Positions 25,678-33,367 of a stretch of DNA of 64,000 nt are shown here, piece after piece. How positions within the stretch are numbered: position 1 is the first letter of the stretch; every line of letters starts with the position of its first letter. The translations under genes and the position numbers were made by a program. The stretch lies in contig NZ_BHVV01000006.1 in assembly GCF_003865015.1 (NCBI RefSeq), positions 372,001 through 436,000 on the forward strand, in the 5' to 3' direction. Source of the DNA: Sulfurisoma sediminicola (lineage in GTDB: Bacteria; Pseudomonadota; Gammaproteobacteria; Burkholderiales; Rhodocyclaceae). The notes beneath the pieces were generated by a model. That model made no database searches and had not been told where the DNA came from. It saw only the letters and a program-made list of their open reading frames with translations.

Positions 25678-26561
25678 GCCGGCGCTTCCTGACTTGCGGG
25701 CGCGTCTTCGCTGCGTGCCTCGAGCACGGCGGCGGCGAGGATCAGCGTGCCGCCGACGGCTTCCTTGAGGCCGAGGTGTTCGCCGCCGATGAGCACCGCC
25801 GAGACCACGCCGACCACCAGCTCGGCGAGCAGCAGGATCGCGGCCTTGCCGGCCTCGAGCCGCGCGACGCCGTAGTAGGTGGCGAGCATGCCGGGCAGCA
25901 CCCAGAACAGGCCGAGCGCGGCCAGCGCCAGCAGCGTCGCCGCGGCGGGCGCGGGCGGCCCTTCGTCGCGGACGAGCATGAAGCCGGCCGAGAGCAGGGC
26001 GCAGCCGGCGAAGACGGCGACCGAGCGGACGATCTCGGGCAGGGCGCCGCCGCCGCCCGGGTCGTGCGCCGCGCGGATCGCGATGTTGGTCAGCGCGAAG
26101 GCCAGTCCCGAGGAGAGCGCGAGCAGGTCGATGGCGCCGAGCGGCGCCGCGAAGAGCTGCGGGCCGCCGAGGGTGAAGGCCAGGCCGGCCATCGCCAGCG
26201 CCAGCGAGGCCAGGCGCAGCTGGGTGATCGGTTCGGCCAGCACCATGCGCGCGGCGAGGATGGTCCACACCGGCGCGAGGTAGAACAGCAGCATCACGCG
26301 CACCACGTTGCCGTGGGTGAGCGCGCTGGCGAAGGAGGCGTTGGCCCAGCCGCCGAGCAGGGCGATGAGGGCGAGCAGGCCGAGGCGGTTCTGCCAGGCC
26401 GCGCGGCTGGCCCAGGCCCAGGGCGCGAGGACCAGCGCCGGCAGGGCGTAGGCGACGAGCTGCACGAAGCTGCCGGCCACGCCGGCGCCGGCCAGCGCCT
26501 TGAGCGGCCACCAGAACAGGCCCCAGAGCACGGAGCCGGCGAGCAGCACGGCGATGGGCAT
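25674..26561 (-). CDS. EamA/DMT-family transporter
   Basis: A 295-residue protein with about ten hydrophobic helices in two EamA halves (LLAGSVLWGLFWWPLKALA near the start and IAWxPxx/ALIALLGGWANASF-type repeats). Drug/metabolite transporters of this family usually export metabolites. In a transcript headed by a guanidine riboswitch it could export a guanidine derivative or a breakdown product. It lies 7 nt after the desaturase-like gene and overlaps the cysteine hydrolase. Confidence 0.82.
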   Translation of the reverse strand: MPIAVLLAGSVLWGLFWWPLKALAGAGVAGSFVQLVAYALPALVLAPWAWASRAAWQNRLGLLALIALLGGWANASFASALTHGNVVRVMLLFYLAPVWTILAARMVLAEPITQLRLASLALAMAGLAFTLGGPQLFAAPLGAIDLLALSSGLAFALTNIAIRAAHDPGGGGALPEIVRSVAVFAGCALLSAGFMLVRDEGPPAPAAATLLALAALGLFWVLPGMLATYYGVARLEAGKAAILLLAELVVGVVSAVLIGGEHLGLKEAVGGTLILAAAVLEARSEDAPASQEAPA

Positions 26562-26568
26562 GGCGATG

Positions 26569-27585
26569 CTAGACCGCGGTGAGGAAGGACACGGCGACCG
26601 CGCCCTTGAAGGCGGCGGGGTTGCCGGCATCGACCACGCCGTAGTCCTCGGACAGCACGCGGCCCGTACGGTGACGATGGAAGGGCGCGAGCAGCTTCGC
26701 CATGGGGATGGCCTGCGCGCAGGTCGAGCCGTAGAGCCGCCGGTGCAGCGCGGGCAGCCGGTGCCAGGGCACGGCGGGTTCCTCGTGGTGGGCGTTGTGG
26801 TAGGCGAAGTTGAGCAGCAGCAGGTTGAGCGCGGGCAGCCGCACCGAGACGAGGTTGGAATAGGTGTTGGCCTGCTCGTAGGCGGCGTCGCGCAGCTTGT
26901 CCTGCGGTACCTTGTCCTTGTCGAGAATGGCGAAGGCGTCGTAGGTGTGCTGGTAGCAGTCGGCGAAGCGCAGCACGGTGACCATGACCAGGTAGGCCGC
27001 GACGTAGAGCGCGGCGCCTTGCGGCGCGAACCCGGCGAGCAGGGCGAAGGCCGTGCCGCGCACGGCGAGGATGGCGAGCAGGCGCGGGCGCTCGGCGCGG
27101 CGCTCCGCGCGCATGAAGGGCAGCAGCATGACCCAGGCGTGCATCAGCAGGTCGACGGCGGGGACGTAGGCCCATTCGAGCGCGAGCACCAGTTGCCGGC
27201 GCCAGGCGGGGCCGGCCAGCAGCCAGGCCTTGACGTCGAGGCTGATGACGTCGGCGCGGTCGACGTGGTGGCGCATGTGCTTCAGGCGCAGGTGCTCGTA
27301 GCGGGCGTAGCAGCCGCCGGTGAGCCAAGTCATGAAAATGCCGGCGCGGCGGTTCCAGGCCGGGCGGGCGAAGATGCTGTTGTGGGCGAATTCGTGGAAG
27401 AGGTAGGCGGCGATGATCAGCGCGTGGGCGAACCACAAGGTGGCGGCGAGCGCGAGCGGCAGCGGCGCGGTCGCCATCAGCCACAGGCCGATGCCGTAGC
27501 CGGCGAGGGCGTAGGCCAGCGCCAGCACGTTGGGCAGGGCGCCGTCGGCGTGTCGAAAAATGAGGCGGAAGATGCCGGGTTTCAT
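26569..27585 (-). CDS. Membrane di-iron fatty-acid-desaturase-family enzyme
   Basis: A 338-residue integral membrane protein with the three histidine boxes of membrane desaturases/hydroxylases: HEFAHN (about 64-69), HMRHH (about 104-108) and HNAHHE (about 263-268). Several hydrophobic helices lie between boxes. The family oxidises acyl chains or other hydrophobic substrates (desaturases, carotene and alkane hydroxylases). Its place directly after a guanidine-riboswitch-controlled binding protein is unusual. Oxidation of an alkylguanidine or an unrelated lipid role are both open. Confidence 0.8.
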   Translation of the reverse strand: MKPGIFRLIFRHADGALPNVLALAYALAGYGIGLWLMATAPLPLALAATLWFAHALIIAAYLFHEFAHNSIFARPAWNRRAGIFMTWLTGGCYARYEHLRLKHMRHHVDRADVISLDVKAWLLAGPAWRRQLVLALEWAYVPAVDLLMHAWVMLLPFMRAERRAERPRLLAILAVRGTAFALLAGFAPQGAALYVAAYLVMVTVLRFADCYQHTYDAFAILDKDKVPQDKLRDAAYEQANTYSNLVSVRLPALNLLLLNFAYHNAHHEEPAVPWHRLPALHRRLYGSTCAQAIPMAKLLAPFHRHRTGRVLSEDYGVVDAGNPAAFKGAVAVSFLTAV

Positions 27586-27605
27586 GGCAGCGGCAGGAAG
27601 AAGGC

Positions 27606-27640
27606 CGGCGCCGGCGTGTCGCCGGCGCCGACTTTTTGCA
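27606..27640 (+). terminator. Strong GC hairpin with T-run between binding protein and desaturase genes
   Basis: CGGCGCCGGCG-TGT-CGCCGGCGCCG is a perfect 11-bp stem (27606-27630) followed on the plus strand by ACTTTTTGC, a good intrinsic terminator for rightward transcription. For the minus-strand operon there is no U-run after the stem, so it may act only as a leaky attenuator or mRNA 3'-end stabiliser behind the binding-protein gene. It contains the recurrent AAAAAGTCGGCGCCGGC element. Confidence 0.6.
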
Positions 27641-27644
27641 TGGA

Positions 27645-28637
27645 TTACTTGATGGCCTTGACGAAGCGGTCGTCGAGGGTGGTGGCGATGTCGACCGGCT
27701 TCTTGATCTGGCCGCTCTTCACCAGGATCTCGTTGATGATCGCGCCGCTGGTGTAGTAGGAGGTGGTTTCCTTGGCCTTGGCATAGGGCTTCAGCATCTC
27801 GGCCTGCGGGATGTTGTAGACGCCGGAGAGCTGCTCGCCGACTTCCTTCTCGGAGACGCCGACGGCCTTGCCGATGAGCTTGGCGGCTTCGGCCGGCTTG
27901 TCCTTCATGAACTTGAGCGCTTCGAGGTAGACGCTGACGATGGCCTGGATCTCCTTGCCGTTCTTGGCGATCTTCTTGTCGTCGAAGGCGAGCACGTCGG
28001 CGATCAGGCCCGGCGCTTCCTTGGACGAGTAGATGACCTTGATCTTGTCCTTGCCGGCGGTGAGGATCTGCGAGACGTTGGGCTCGTAGGTGACGCCGAC
28101 GGGCACGGCGCCGGAGGCCATCGCCGCGGGAATCGCCTCGGGGGTCATGTTGACCGGGCTGATGTCCTTGACGCTCATGCCGTTGGCCTTGAGGGCGTAG
28201 GAGATGAGGAAGTCGGAGGGCGACAGCGGGGCGTAGGCGACCTTCTTGCCCTTGAGGTCGGTGATCTTGGCGATCGGCTTGGCGGCCAGCACGGCGTCGC
28301 CGCCGTTGGAGTAGTCGACCGGCAGCACGACCTTGAAGACCTGGCCCTGGCCGGCGGCGCCGATCACCTGGTCGTAGGTCATCAGTGCGCCGTCGACGGC
28401 ACCGCCGGACATCGCCGAGGGCAGGGCGGCCGGATCGGGGAAGGTCTGCAGCGTGACCTTGAGCCCGTGCTTCTTGTAGAGGTCGAGCGCGTCGGCGACG
28501 TAGAACGGCGAGTAGCCGATCCAGGTGGTGAGGCCGATCTTCATGGTGGTGGCGGCCTGCGCGCCGGCGACGGCGAGGGCGCCGGCGATGCCAACGGCGA
28601 GGATGCGGGCTTTGCGGAGAAGGGACGAGCTTTGCAT
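27645..28637 (-). CDS. ABC transporter substrate-binding protein (guanidine-riboswitch controlled)
   Basis: A 330-residue protein with a signal peptide (MQSSSLLRKARILAVGIAGALAVAGAQA). The NMT1/SsuA-like start is MKIGLTTWIGYSPFYVADALDLYKKHGL, followed by GAVDGALMTYDQ and typical two-lobe segments. This is the binding-protein class that normally precedes the permease and ATPase of guanidine-carboxylase operons. Here it lies behind its own riboswitch copy 2. It should capture guanidine (or urea-like molecules) in the periplasm and hand it to the transporter encoded at 16729-18371. Confidence 0.88.
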   Translation of the reverse strand: MQSSSLLRKARILAVGIAGALAVAGAQAATTMKIGLTTWIGYSPFYVADALDLYKKHGLKVTLQTFPDPAALPSAMSGGAVDGALMTYDQVIGAAGQGQVFKVVLPVDYSNGGDAVLAAKPIAKITDLKGKKVAYAPLSPSDFLISYALKANGMSVKDISPVNMTPEAIPAAMASGAVPVGVTYEPNVSQILTAGKDKIKVIYSSKEAPGLIADVLAFDDKKIAKNGKEIQAIVSVYLEALKFMKDKPAEAAKLIGKAVGVSEKEVGEQLSGVYNIPQAEMLKPYAKAKETTSYYTSGAIINEILVKSGQIKKPVDIATTLDDRFVKAIK

Positions 28638-28684
28638 GGTGAGGCTCCTTGGCAGGGTGAAAGGCGGAGGGGCGGTGTCAGCGC

Positions 28685-28787
28685 GTCCTCCCGGGCTTTT
28701 GTCCCTCCGTGTAGCTCCGCGCTCGCGGAGCCGGTCGCTCTCGGACCAGGCATCCGCCGAACGAGATGGCGGACCGGAACCCTAGCG
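28685..28787 (-). promoter_or_regulatory. Guanidine-I (ykkC) riboswitch, copy 2
   Basis: On the minus strand the same invariant blocks occur as in copy 1: CTAGGGTTCCGG, CTGGTCCGAGAGC and ACGGAGGGACAAAAGCCCGG followed by GAGGAC. The stems between them differ in sequence and length, as expected for covarying helices. It ends about 48 nt before the ATG of the binding-protein gene. The two copies also share the 5' leader up to the promoter, so the whole promoter-aptamer unit appears duplicated. Confidence 0.93.
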
Positions 28788-28830
28788 ACACTTTCGAGCA
28801 GCGATGGCGATCGCCCCCTGGCTACCTCTT

Positions 28831-28846
28831 AGCAATGCTTGTGCCA
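28831..28846 (-). promoter_or_regulatory. Sigma-54 promoter before riboswitch copy 2
   Basis: On the minus strand TGGCAC-AAGCA-TTGCT is a perfect -24/-12 element. It has the same position relative to the aptamer as in copy 1, but a different spacer. Confidence 0.87.
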
Positions 28847-28898
28847 TGCAGCAGGCGGCGGTGTCTGCGTGTGAAACCGGGCGCCGGGGCTCAGCCGG

Positions 28899-28946
28899 CG
28901 CACCGCCGCGGTTCATCCGGCGAGTCCGCGGCACGACCTTGGTGCA
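28899..28946. promoter_or_regulatory. Tandem NtrC-like sites upstream of the copy 2 promoter
   Basis: CGCACC-gccgc-GGTTCA (28899-28915) and GGCACG-acctt-GGTGCA (28930-28946) each match 10 of 12 positions of the NtrC dyad TGCACC-N5-GGTGCA. Their centres are 31 bp apart, three helical turns, and lie about 60-100 bp upstream of the sigma-54 promoter. Confidence 0.6.
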
Positions 28947-28970
28947 TCCCGGGCGTTCGAGCGGACTGGT

Positions 28971-29040
28971 TCAGCGCTGCGCCAGCATCCCCTTGTCGAC
29001 GTTGAAGCGGATGATGTCGTTCAGCCGCTGACAATCGATT
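28971..29040 (-). other. Possible gene remnant at the edge of the guanidine locus
   Basis: A minus-strand frame ending at 28971 reads LNDIIRFNVDKGMLAQR before its stop, which looks like a genuine protein C-terminus. Upstream the same frame runs into the transglutaminase gene and becomes non-protein-like. It may be the tail of a gene lost when this locus was rearranged. Evidence is thin. Confidence 0.25.
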
Positions 29041-29046
29041 GCCGGG

Positions 29047-32000
29047 TCAGGGTCTGCGCCGCAGGTCCAGGGTATGCGGGTATTCCCCCGGCATTTCCTC
29101 CGCCGGTAGCGAATAGTCGCCGGGCGTGTGGCCGCTGGCGTGGAAGCGGATGTGGCGGCGTGCCTCCGCCTCCCAGGCATTCACCGGGAAGGTGTCGTAA
29201 TTGCGTCCGCCCGGGTGCATCACGTGGTAGGTGCAGCCGCCGACGGCGCGGCCATTCCACAGGTCGAACAGGTCGAACACCAGCGGCGAATGCACGCCGA
29301 TGGTCGGATGCAGGCCCGAGGGCGGCTGCCAGGCGCGGTAGCGCACGCCGGCGACGTACTCGCCATGCACGCCGGTGTTGCGCAAGGGCACGCGGCGGCC
29401 GTTGCAGGCGAGTGCGTAGCGGCCGTCGCTGAGTCCCGTCGCCTTGACCTGCACCCGCTCCACCGACGAGTCGACGAAGCGTGCCGTACCCAGACCGGTC
29501 ACCTCCTCGCCCAGCACGTGCCAGGGTTCGATGGCGCCGCGCACCTCGATTTCGATGTCGCCCAGTTGCAGGCTGCCGTAGCGCGGAAAGCGGAATTCGA
29601 GGAAGGGCGCGAACCATTCTGCCTCGAAGGCATAGCCCGCGCCGGCCAACTCGCCGACCACGTCCTTGAGGTCGGTCCAGAGATGGTGCGGCAGCATCCA
29701 GCGGTCGTGCAGCGCCGTGCCCCAGCGCACCAGCGGTTTGGCATAGGGCGTCTCCCAGAACCGTGCCACCAGCGCCCGCAGCAGCAGCATCTGCGCCAGG
29801 CTCATGCGCGCGTGCGGCGGCATCTCGAAGCCGCGAAACTCGAGCAGGCCCTGGCGTCCCGACGCGCTGTCGGGCGAGTAGAGCTTGTCGATGCAGAACT
29901 CGGAGCGGTGGGTGTTGCCGGTGATGTCGGCGAGCAGGTGGCGGAACAGGCGATCGACCAGCCACGGCTGCGGCGTCTCCCCGGCGGGCACCTGCTGGAA
30001 GGCGATTTCCAGTTCATACAGCGTCTCGGCGCGCCCCTCGTCCACGCGCGGCGCCTGGCTGGTCGGGCCGATGAACATGCCGCTGAAGAGGTAGGACAGG
30101 CTCGGGTGGTGCTGCCAGTAGGTGACGATGCTGCGCAGCAGGTCCGGACGCCGCAGGAAGGGGCTGTCGGCCGGTCTGGCGGCGCCGAGCGTGACATGGT
30201 TGCCGCCGCCGGTGCCGCTGTGGCGGCCGTCGAGCATGAACTTTTCCGTGCCTAGGCGCGACAGCCGTGCCTCTTCGTACAGCGTCGTCGCGATGGTTTC
30301 GAGTTCTTCCCAGCTTGCCGCCGGCTGCACGTTCACCTCGATGACGCCGGGATCCGGGGTCACCAGCAGCTTCTGCAGGCGACCATCGCCCGGCGGGGGG
30401 TAGCCCTCGACGGCCACGGGCAGATAGAGTGCCGCGGCCGTGTGCTCGATGGCGGCGATCAGCTCCAGCGCATGCTCGAGGCGCTGCATCGGCGGCAGGA
30501 AGACATGCAGGCAGCCGCCGCGTGCCTCGACGCAGAGGGCGGTGTGCGGCACCTGGAGTTTTTTCCCGGCGCTGTCGCCCGGCGGCTGCGGGTTGATTTC
30601 CGGGTGCGCTTGGGTCTCGCCATCGATGCGGCTGAAGCGGGCGGCGACCTCGCCGTGGAAATCCGCCAGCGGCAGGTGCGGCGCGAACGGGTCGGCCTCG
30701 CTCTCGTGTTCCACTTCGTCTTCGGGCACCCAGGGCAGCGAGGCCAGCGGCAGGCGCAGGCCCATCGGCGAATCGCCCGGTACCAGGTAGAGCTGGCCGC
30801 GGCGGAATTCCCAGGGTACGGAATACCAGCCTGCGGCGTTCCAGCTCCATCCCAGCGGCAGCAGGTAGCCGACCGGGCTGTCGAGGCCGCGCGACAGCAC
30901 CGCGGCGAGGCGGCGGCGTTCCGCCGGCGACTTCAGGTCGGCGTGCGCGGCATCGAGGTTGGCCGGCATTTCGGCTTCCTGCTGCAAGTAGTGGAGTCCA
31001 TCCTCGAAGGCCGGTTGCACGCAGCTTCCGGCCAGTCCGAGGTGGCGCGCCAGAGTCTCGGCGAAGCGCCGCGCCTCCACGGCGCCGTGGCCATAGTCGC
31101 GGCAGGGATCCGCCAGCAGCTTTTCGTCGCGCCAGACCGGCACGCCGTCCTTGCGCCAGAAGATGCCCAGCGCCCAGCGGGGCAGGGGCTCGCCCGGATA
31201 CCACTTGCCCTGCGCCATGTGCAGCAGGGCCCCGGGGGCGAAGCGCGCCTTGAGGCGGCGCGCCAGGACTTCGGCCAGCTCGCGCTTTTTCTTGCCCAGC
31301 GCGGCCGTGGTCCATTCCGGCGCGTCCATGTCGTCGACCGAGACGAAGGTCGGCTCGCCGCCCTGGGTCAGCCGCACGTCCATTGCCTGCAGCCGCGCGT
31401 CGACGTGGCGGCCGAGTGCGCGGATGCGCTCCCATTGCGCGTCGGTGTAGGGCTTGGTGACGCGCGGATCCTCCTTGAATCGGGTCACCGTATTGCTGAA
31501 GCTGAAATCGACCTCGCAGGGATCGGTGAGGCCCTCGATGGGGGCCGCACTGGACGGATGGGGAGTGCAGGCGAGCGGAATGTGCCCCTCGCCGGCGAAG
31601 AGCCCCGAGGTCGGATCGAGGCCGATCCAGCCGGCGCCCGGAACGTAGACCTCGGCCCAGGCGTGGAGATCGGTGAAGTCGTGTTCAGGCCCCGACGGCC
31701 CGTCCAGCGATTTCTCGTCGGCCGTGAGTTGCACCAGGTAGCCCGAGACGAAGCGCGCCGCCAGGCCCAGGTGCCGCAGGACCTGCACCAGCAGCCAGCC
31801 GGTGTCGCGGCAGGAGCCGATGGCGCGGCCCAGCGTTTCCTCGCAACTCTGCACGCCCGGTTCCAGCCGCACGGTGTAGCCGATCGCCGCCTGCAGCCGC
31901 TGGTTCAGGGCCACCAGGAAGTCGATGGTCGGCTGCGGTTCGCGTGGTATGCCGGCGAGGAAAGCTTCGAGCAGCGGCCCCGGCGCCTCGGCCTCGAAAT

Positions 32001-32349
32001 AGGGCGCCAGGTCCCGCGCCAGGGCGCGGTCGTAGGCGAAAGGCCAATGCTGGGCGGCGTCCTCGATGAAAAAGTCGAAGGGATTGATCACCGTCAGGTC
32101 GGCGATGACCTCCACGTCGATCAGCAGCTCGCCGGTCTTTTCGGGAAAGACCAGTCGCGCCAGGTAGTTGCCGAAGGGATCCTGCTGCCAGTTGATGAAG
32201 TGCTTCTCGGGGCGGACTTTCAGGCTGTAGCTGACGATGGGCGTGCGGCTGTGCGCCGCGGGCCGCAGGCGCACCACGTGGGGGCTCAGTTCAACCGGAC
32301 GGTCGAAGCGGTAGCGGGTGGTGTGCCTGATGGCAACGTGGATGGACAT
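29047..32349 (-). CDS. Transglutaminase-like protein with DUF2126 domain
   Basis: A 1100-residue protein. Residues 1-85 are the beta-rich Bact_transglu_N domain (IRHTTRYRFDRPVELSPHVVRLRP). Residues about 145-260 form the transglutaminase core with Cys180 (GSCRDTGWLL), His229 (DLHAWAEVYV) and Asp245 (GLDPTSG). The rest is the large DUF2126 region. It is the standard partner of the ATP-grasp and alpha-E proteins encoded divergently and of Anbu. The set has been proposed to make or process an unknown peptide-like product. The start at 32349 is set by the N-terminal domain. Confidence 0.92.
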   Translation of the reverse strand: MSIHVAIRHTTRYRFDRPVELSPHVVRLRPAAHSRTPIVSYSLKVRPEKHFINWQQDPFGNYLARLVFPEKTGELLIDVEVIADLTVINPFDFFIEDAAQHWPFAYDRALARDLAPYFEAEAPGPLLEAFLAGIPREPQPTIDFLVALNQRLQAAIGYTVRLEPGVQSCEETLGRAIGSCRDTGWLLVQVLRHLGLAARFVSGYLVQLTADEKSLDGPSGPEHDFTDLHAWAEVYVPGAGWIGLDPTSGLFAGEGHIPLACTPHPSSAAPIEGLTDPCEVDFSFSNTVTRFKEDPRVTKPYTDAQWERIRALGRHVDARLQAMDVRLTQGGEPTFVSVDDMDAPEWTTAALGKKKRELAEVLARRLKARFAPGALLHMAQGKWYPGEPLPRWALGIFWRKDGVPVWRDEKLLADPCRDYGHGAVEARRFAETLARHLGLAGSCVQPAFEDGLHYLQQEAEMPANLDAAHADLKSPAERRRLAAVLSRGLDSPVGYLLPLGWSWNAAGWYSVPWEFRRGQLYLVPGDSPMGLRLPLASLPWVPEDEVEHESEADPFAPHLPLADFHGEVAARFSRIDGETQAHPEINPQPPGDSAGKKLQVPHTALCVEARGGCLHVFLPPMQRLEHALELIAAIEHTAAALYLPVAVEGYPPPGDGRLQKLLVTPDPGVIEVNVQPAASWEELETIATTLYEEARLSRLGTEKFMLDGRHSGTGGGNHVTLGAARPADSPFLRRPDLLRSIVTYWQHHPSLSYLFSGMFIGPTSQAPRVDEGRAETLYELEIAFQQVPAGETPQPWLVDRLFRHLLADITGNTHRSEFCIDKLYSPDSASGRQGLLEFRGFEMPPHARMSLAQMLLLRALVARFWETPYAKPLVRWGTALHDRWMLPHHLWTDLKDVVGELAGAGYAFEAEWFAPFLEFRFPRYGSLQLGDIEIEVRGAIEPWHVLGEEVTGLGTARFVDSSVERVQVKATGLSDGRYALACNGRRVPLRNTGVHGEYVAGVRYRAWQPPSGLHPTIGVHSPLVFDLFDLWNGRAVGGCTYHVMHPGGRNYDTFPVNAWEAEARRHIRFHASGHTPGDYSLPAEEMPGEYPHTLDLRRRP

Positions 32350-32437
32350 GGGTTTCTGCCAGTTCTCGCGGAGACTGGACAAACCTCATGCAACGACCAT
32401 GCCCGTTGATCGGCGGCGCGTGCCGCCAATCCGAACG

Positions 32438-33220
32438 TCAGGCGTTGCTGGGGAAGTTCAGGACCCGGCCGTCGTCTTCGGCCGTCTTCGTTTCCGTTTC
32501 CCAGGGGAAGGGGGGCAGGTCCTGCAGGGCCTTCATCAGTCCCTCGTTCCAGCGCTCGGACAATTGCCGCGCGTAGGGGTCGTCCTCGCTGAAATAGATG
32601 CGCCGGCCTTCCCCGAGGCTGTCGCGCTCGTAGATCAGCAGTTCCACCGGCGGTCCGACGGTGACATTGCTGCGGATGGTCGAATTCATCGACACCAGGG
32701 CGCAACGCGCCGCACGTTCGAGGGACACGTCGCGCTTGACGACCCGGTCGAGTATCGGCTTGCCGTACTTGATCTCGCCGATCTGCAGGAAGGGATGCTC
32801 GCGCGACTCGTGGATGTAGTTGCCCTGCGGATAGACCATGAACATCTCCGGCGCCTGGCCGGCGATCTGGCCGCCGAAGACGAAGGTCGCCTCGAAGCTG
32901 GTGGTGGCCGTGTCCCGGCTGGTGTGCAGCTTCTGCACCTGGGTGCTGACGACGCCGAGATAGTCGGCCGCTTCCTGCATGCTGTTGACCGTCAGCAGGT
33001 TGGGCGCCAGCCCGGCGGGGATGTCGTTGTTGAGTTTCTTGACGACGGCCTGGGTGGTCGCCAGGTTGCCGGCGGAGAGCAGCACGAAGAAGCGCTGGCC
33101 CGGCCAGATGAAGGTGTGCATCTTGGAATAGACGCTGACGTTGTCCGTGCCCGCATTGGTGCGCGAATCGGAACAGAGCACGAGGCCGTCGTTGACGTTG
33201 ATGGCGAGGCAGTAGGTCAT
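32438..33220 (-). CDS. Anbu, bacterial proteasome-related peptidase
   Basis: A 260-residue Ntn-hydrolase-like protein starting MTYCLAINVNDGLVLCSDSRTNAG, so Thr2 can serve as the N-terminal nucleophile after Met removal. Further family features are FVLLSAGNLATTQAVV and SMNSTIRSNVTVGPP near residue 180. Anbu assembles into helical or ring-like complexes. Its substrates are not established. Its genes are regularly clustered with the transglutaminase, ATP-grasp and alpha-E genes seen on either side. Confidence 0.93.
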   Translation of the reverse strand: MTYCLAINVNDGLVLCSDSRTNAGTDNVSVYSKMHTFIWPGQRFFVLLSAGNLATTQAVVKKLNNDIPAGLAPNLLTVNSMQEAADYLGVVSTQVQKLHTSRDTATTSFEATFVFGGQIAGQAPEMFMVYPQGNYIHESREHPFLQIGEIKYGKPILDRVVKRDVSLERAARCALVSMNSTIRSNVTVGPPVELLIYERDSLGEGRRIYFSEDDPYARQLSERWNEGLMKALQDLPPFPWETETKTAEDDGRVLNFPSNA

Positions 33221-33301
33221 GGGCAGGCAGGGATGAATTCGGCCGCGCCATTGTAAGGGCATCCCGTACCGCGTGGAAACCCGGGAACGGCACTTCGCGG
33301 G

Positions 33302-33317
33302 TGGCCTGCTTGTTGCT
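33302..33317 (+). promoter_or_regulatory. Candidate sigma-54 promoter of the ATP-grasp/alpha-E operon
   Basis: TGGCCT-GCTTG-TTGCT has the essential GG and GC with correct spacing and 9 of 11 consensus positions. It lies 50 bp upstream of the ATP-grasp ATG. A TGTTGC-N10-GCAACA dyad overlaps it (33311-33332). An activator of the NifA type is encoded at the end of the same gene run. Confidence 0.5.
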
Positions 33318-33367
33318 ATGGATATTGCAACAGGTGACATCACAGGACAGGTACCGCAGGACAGGCC

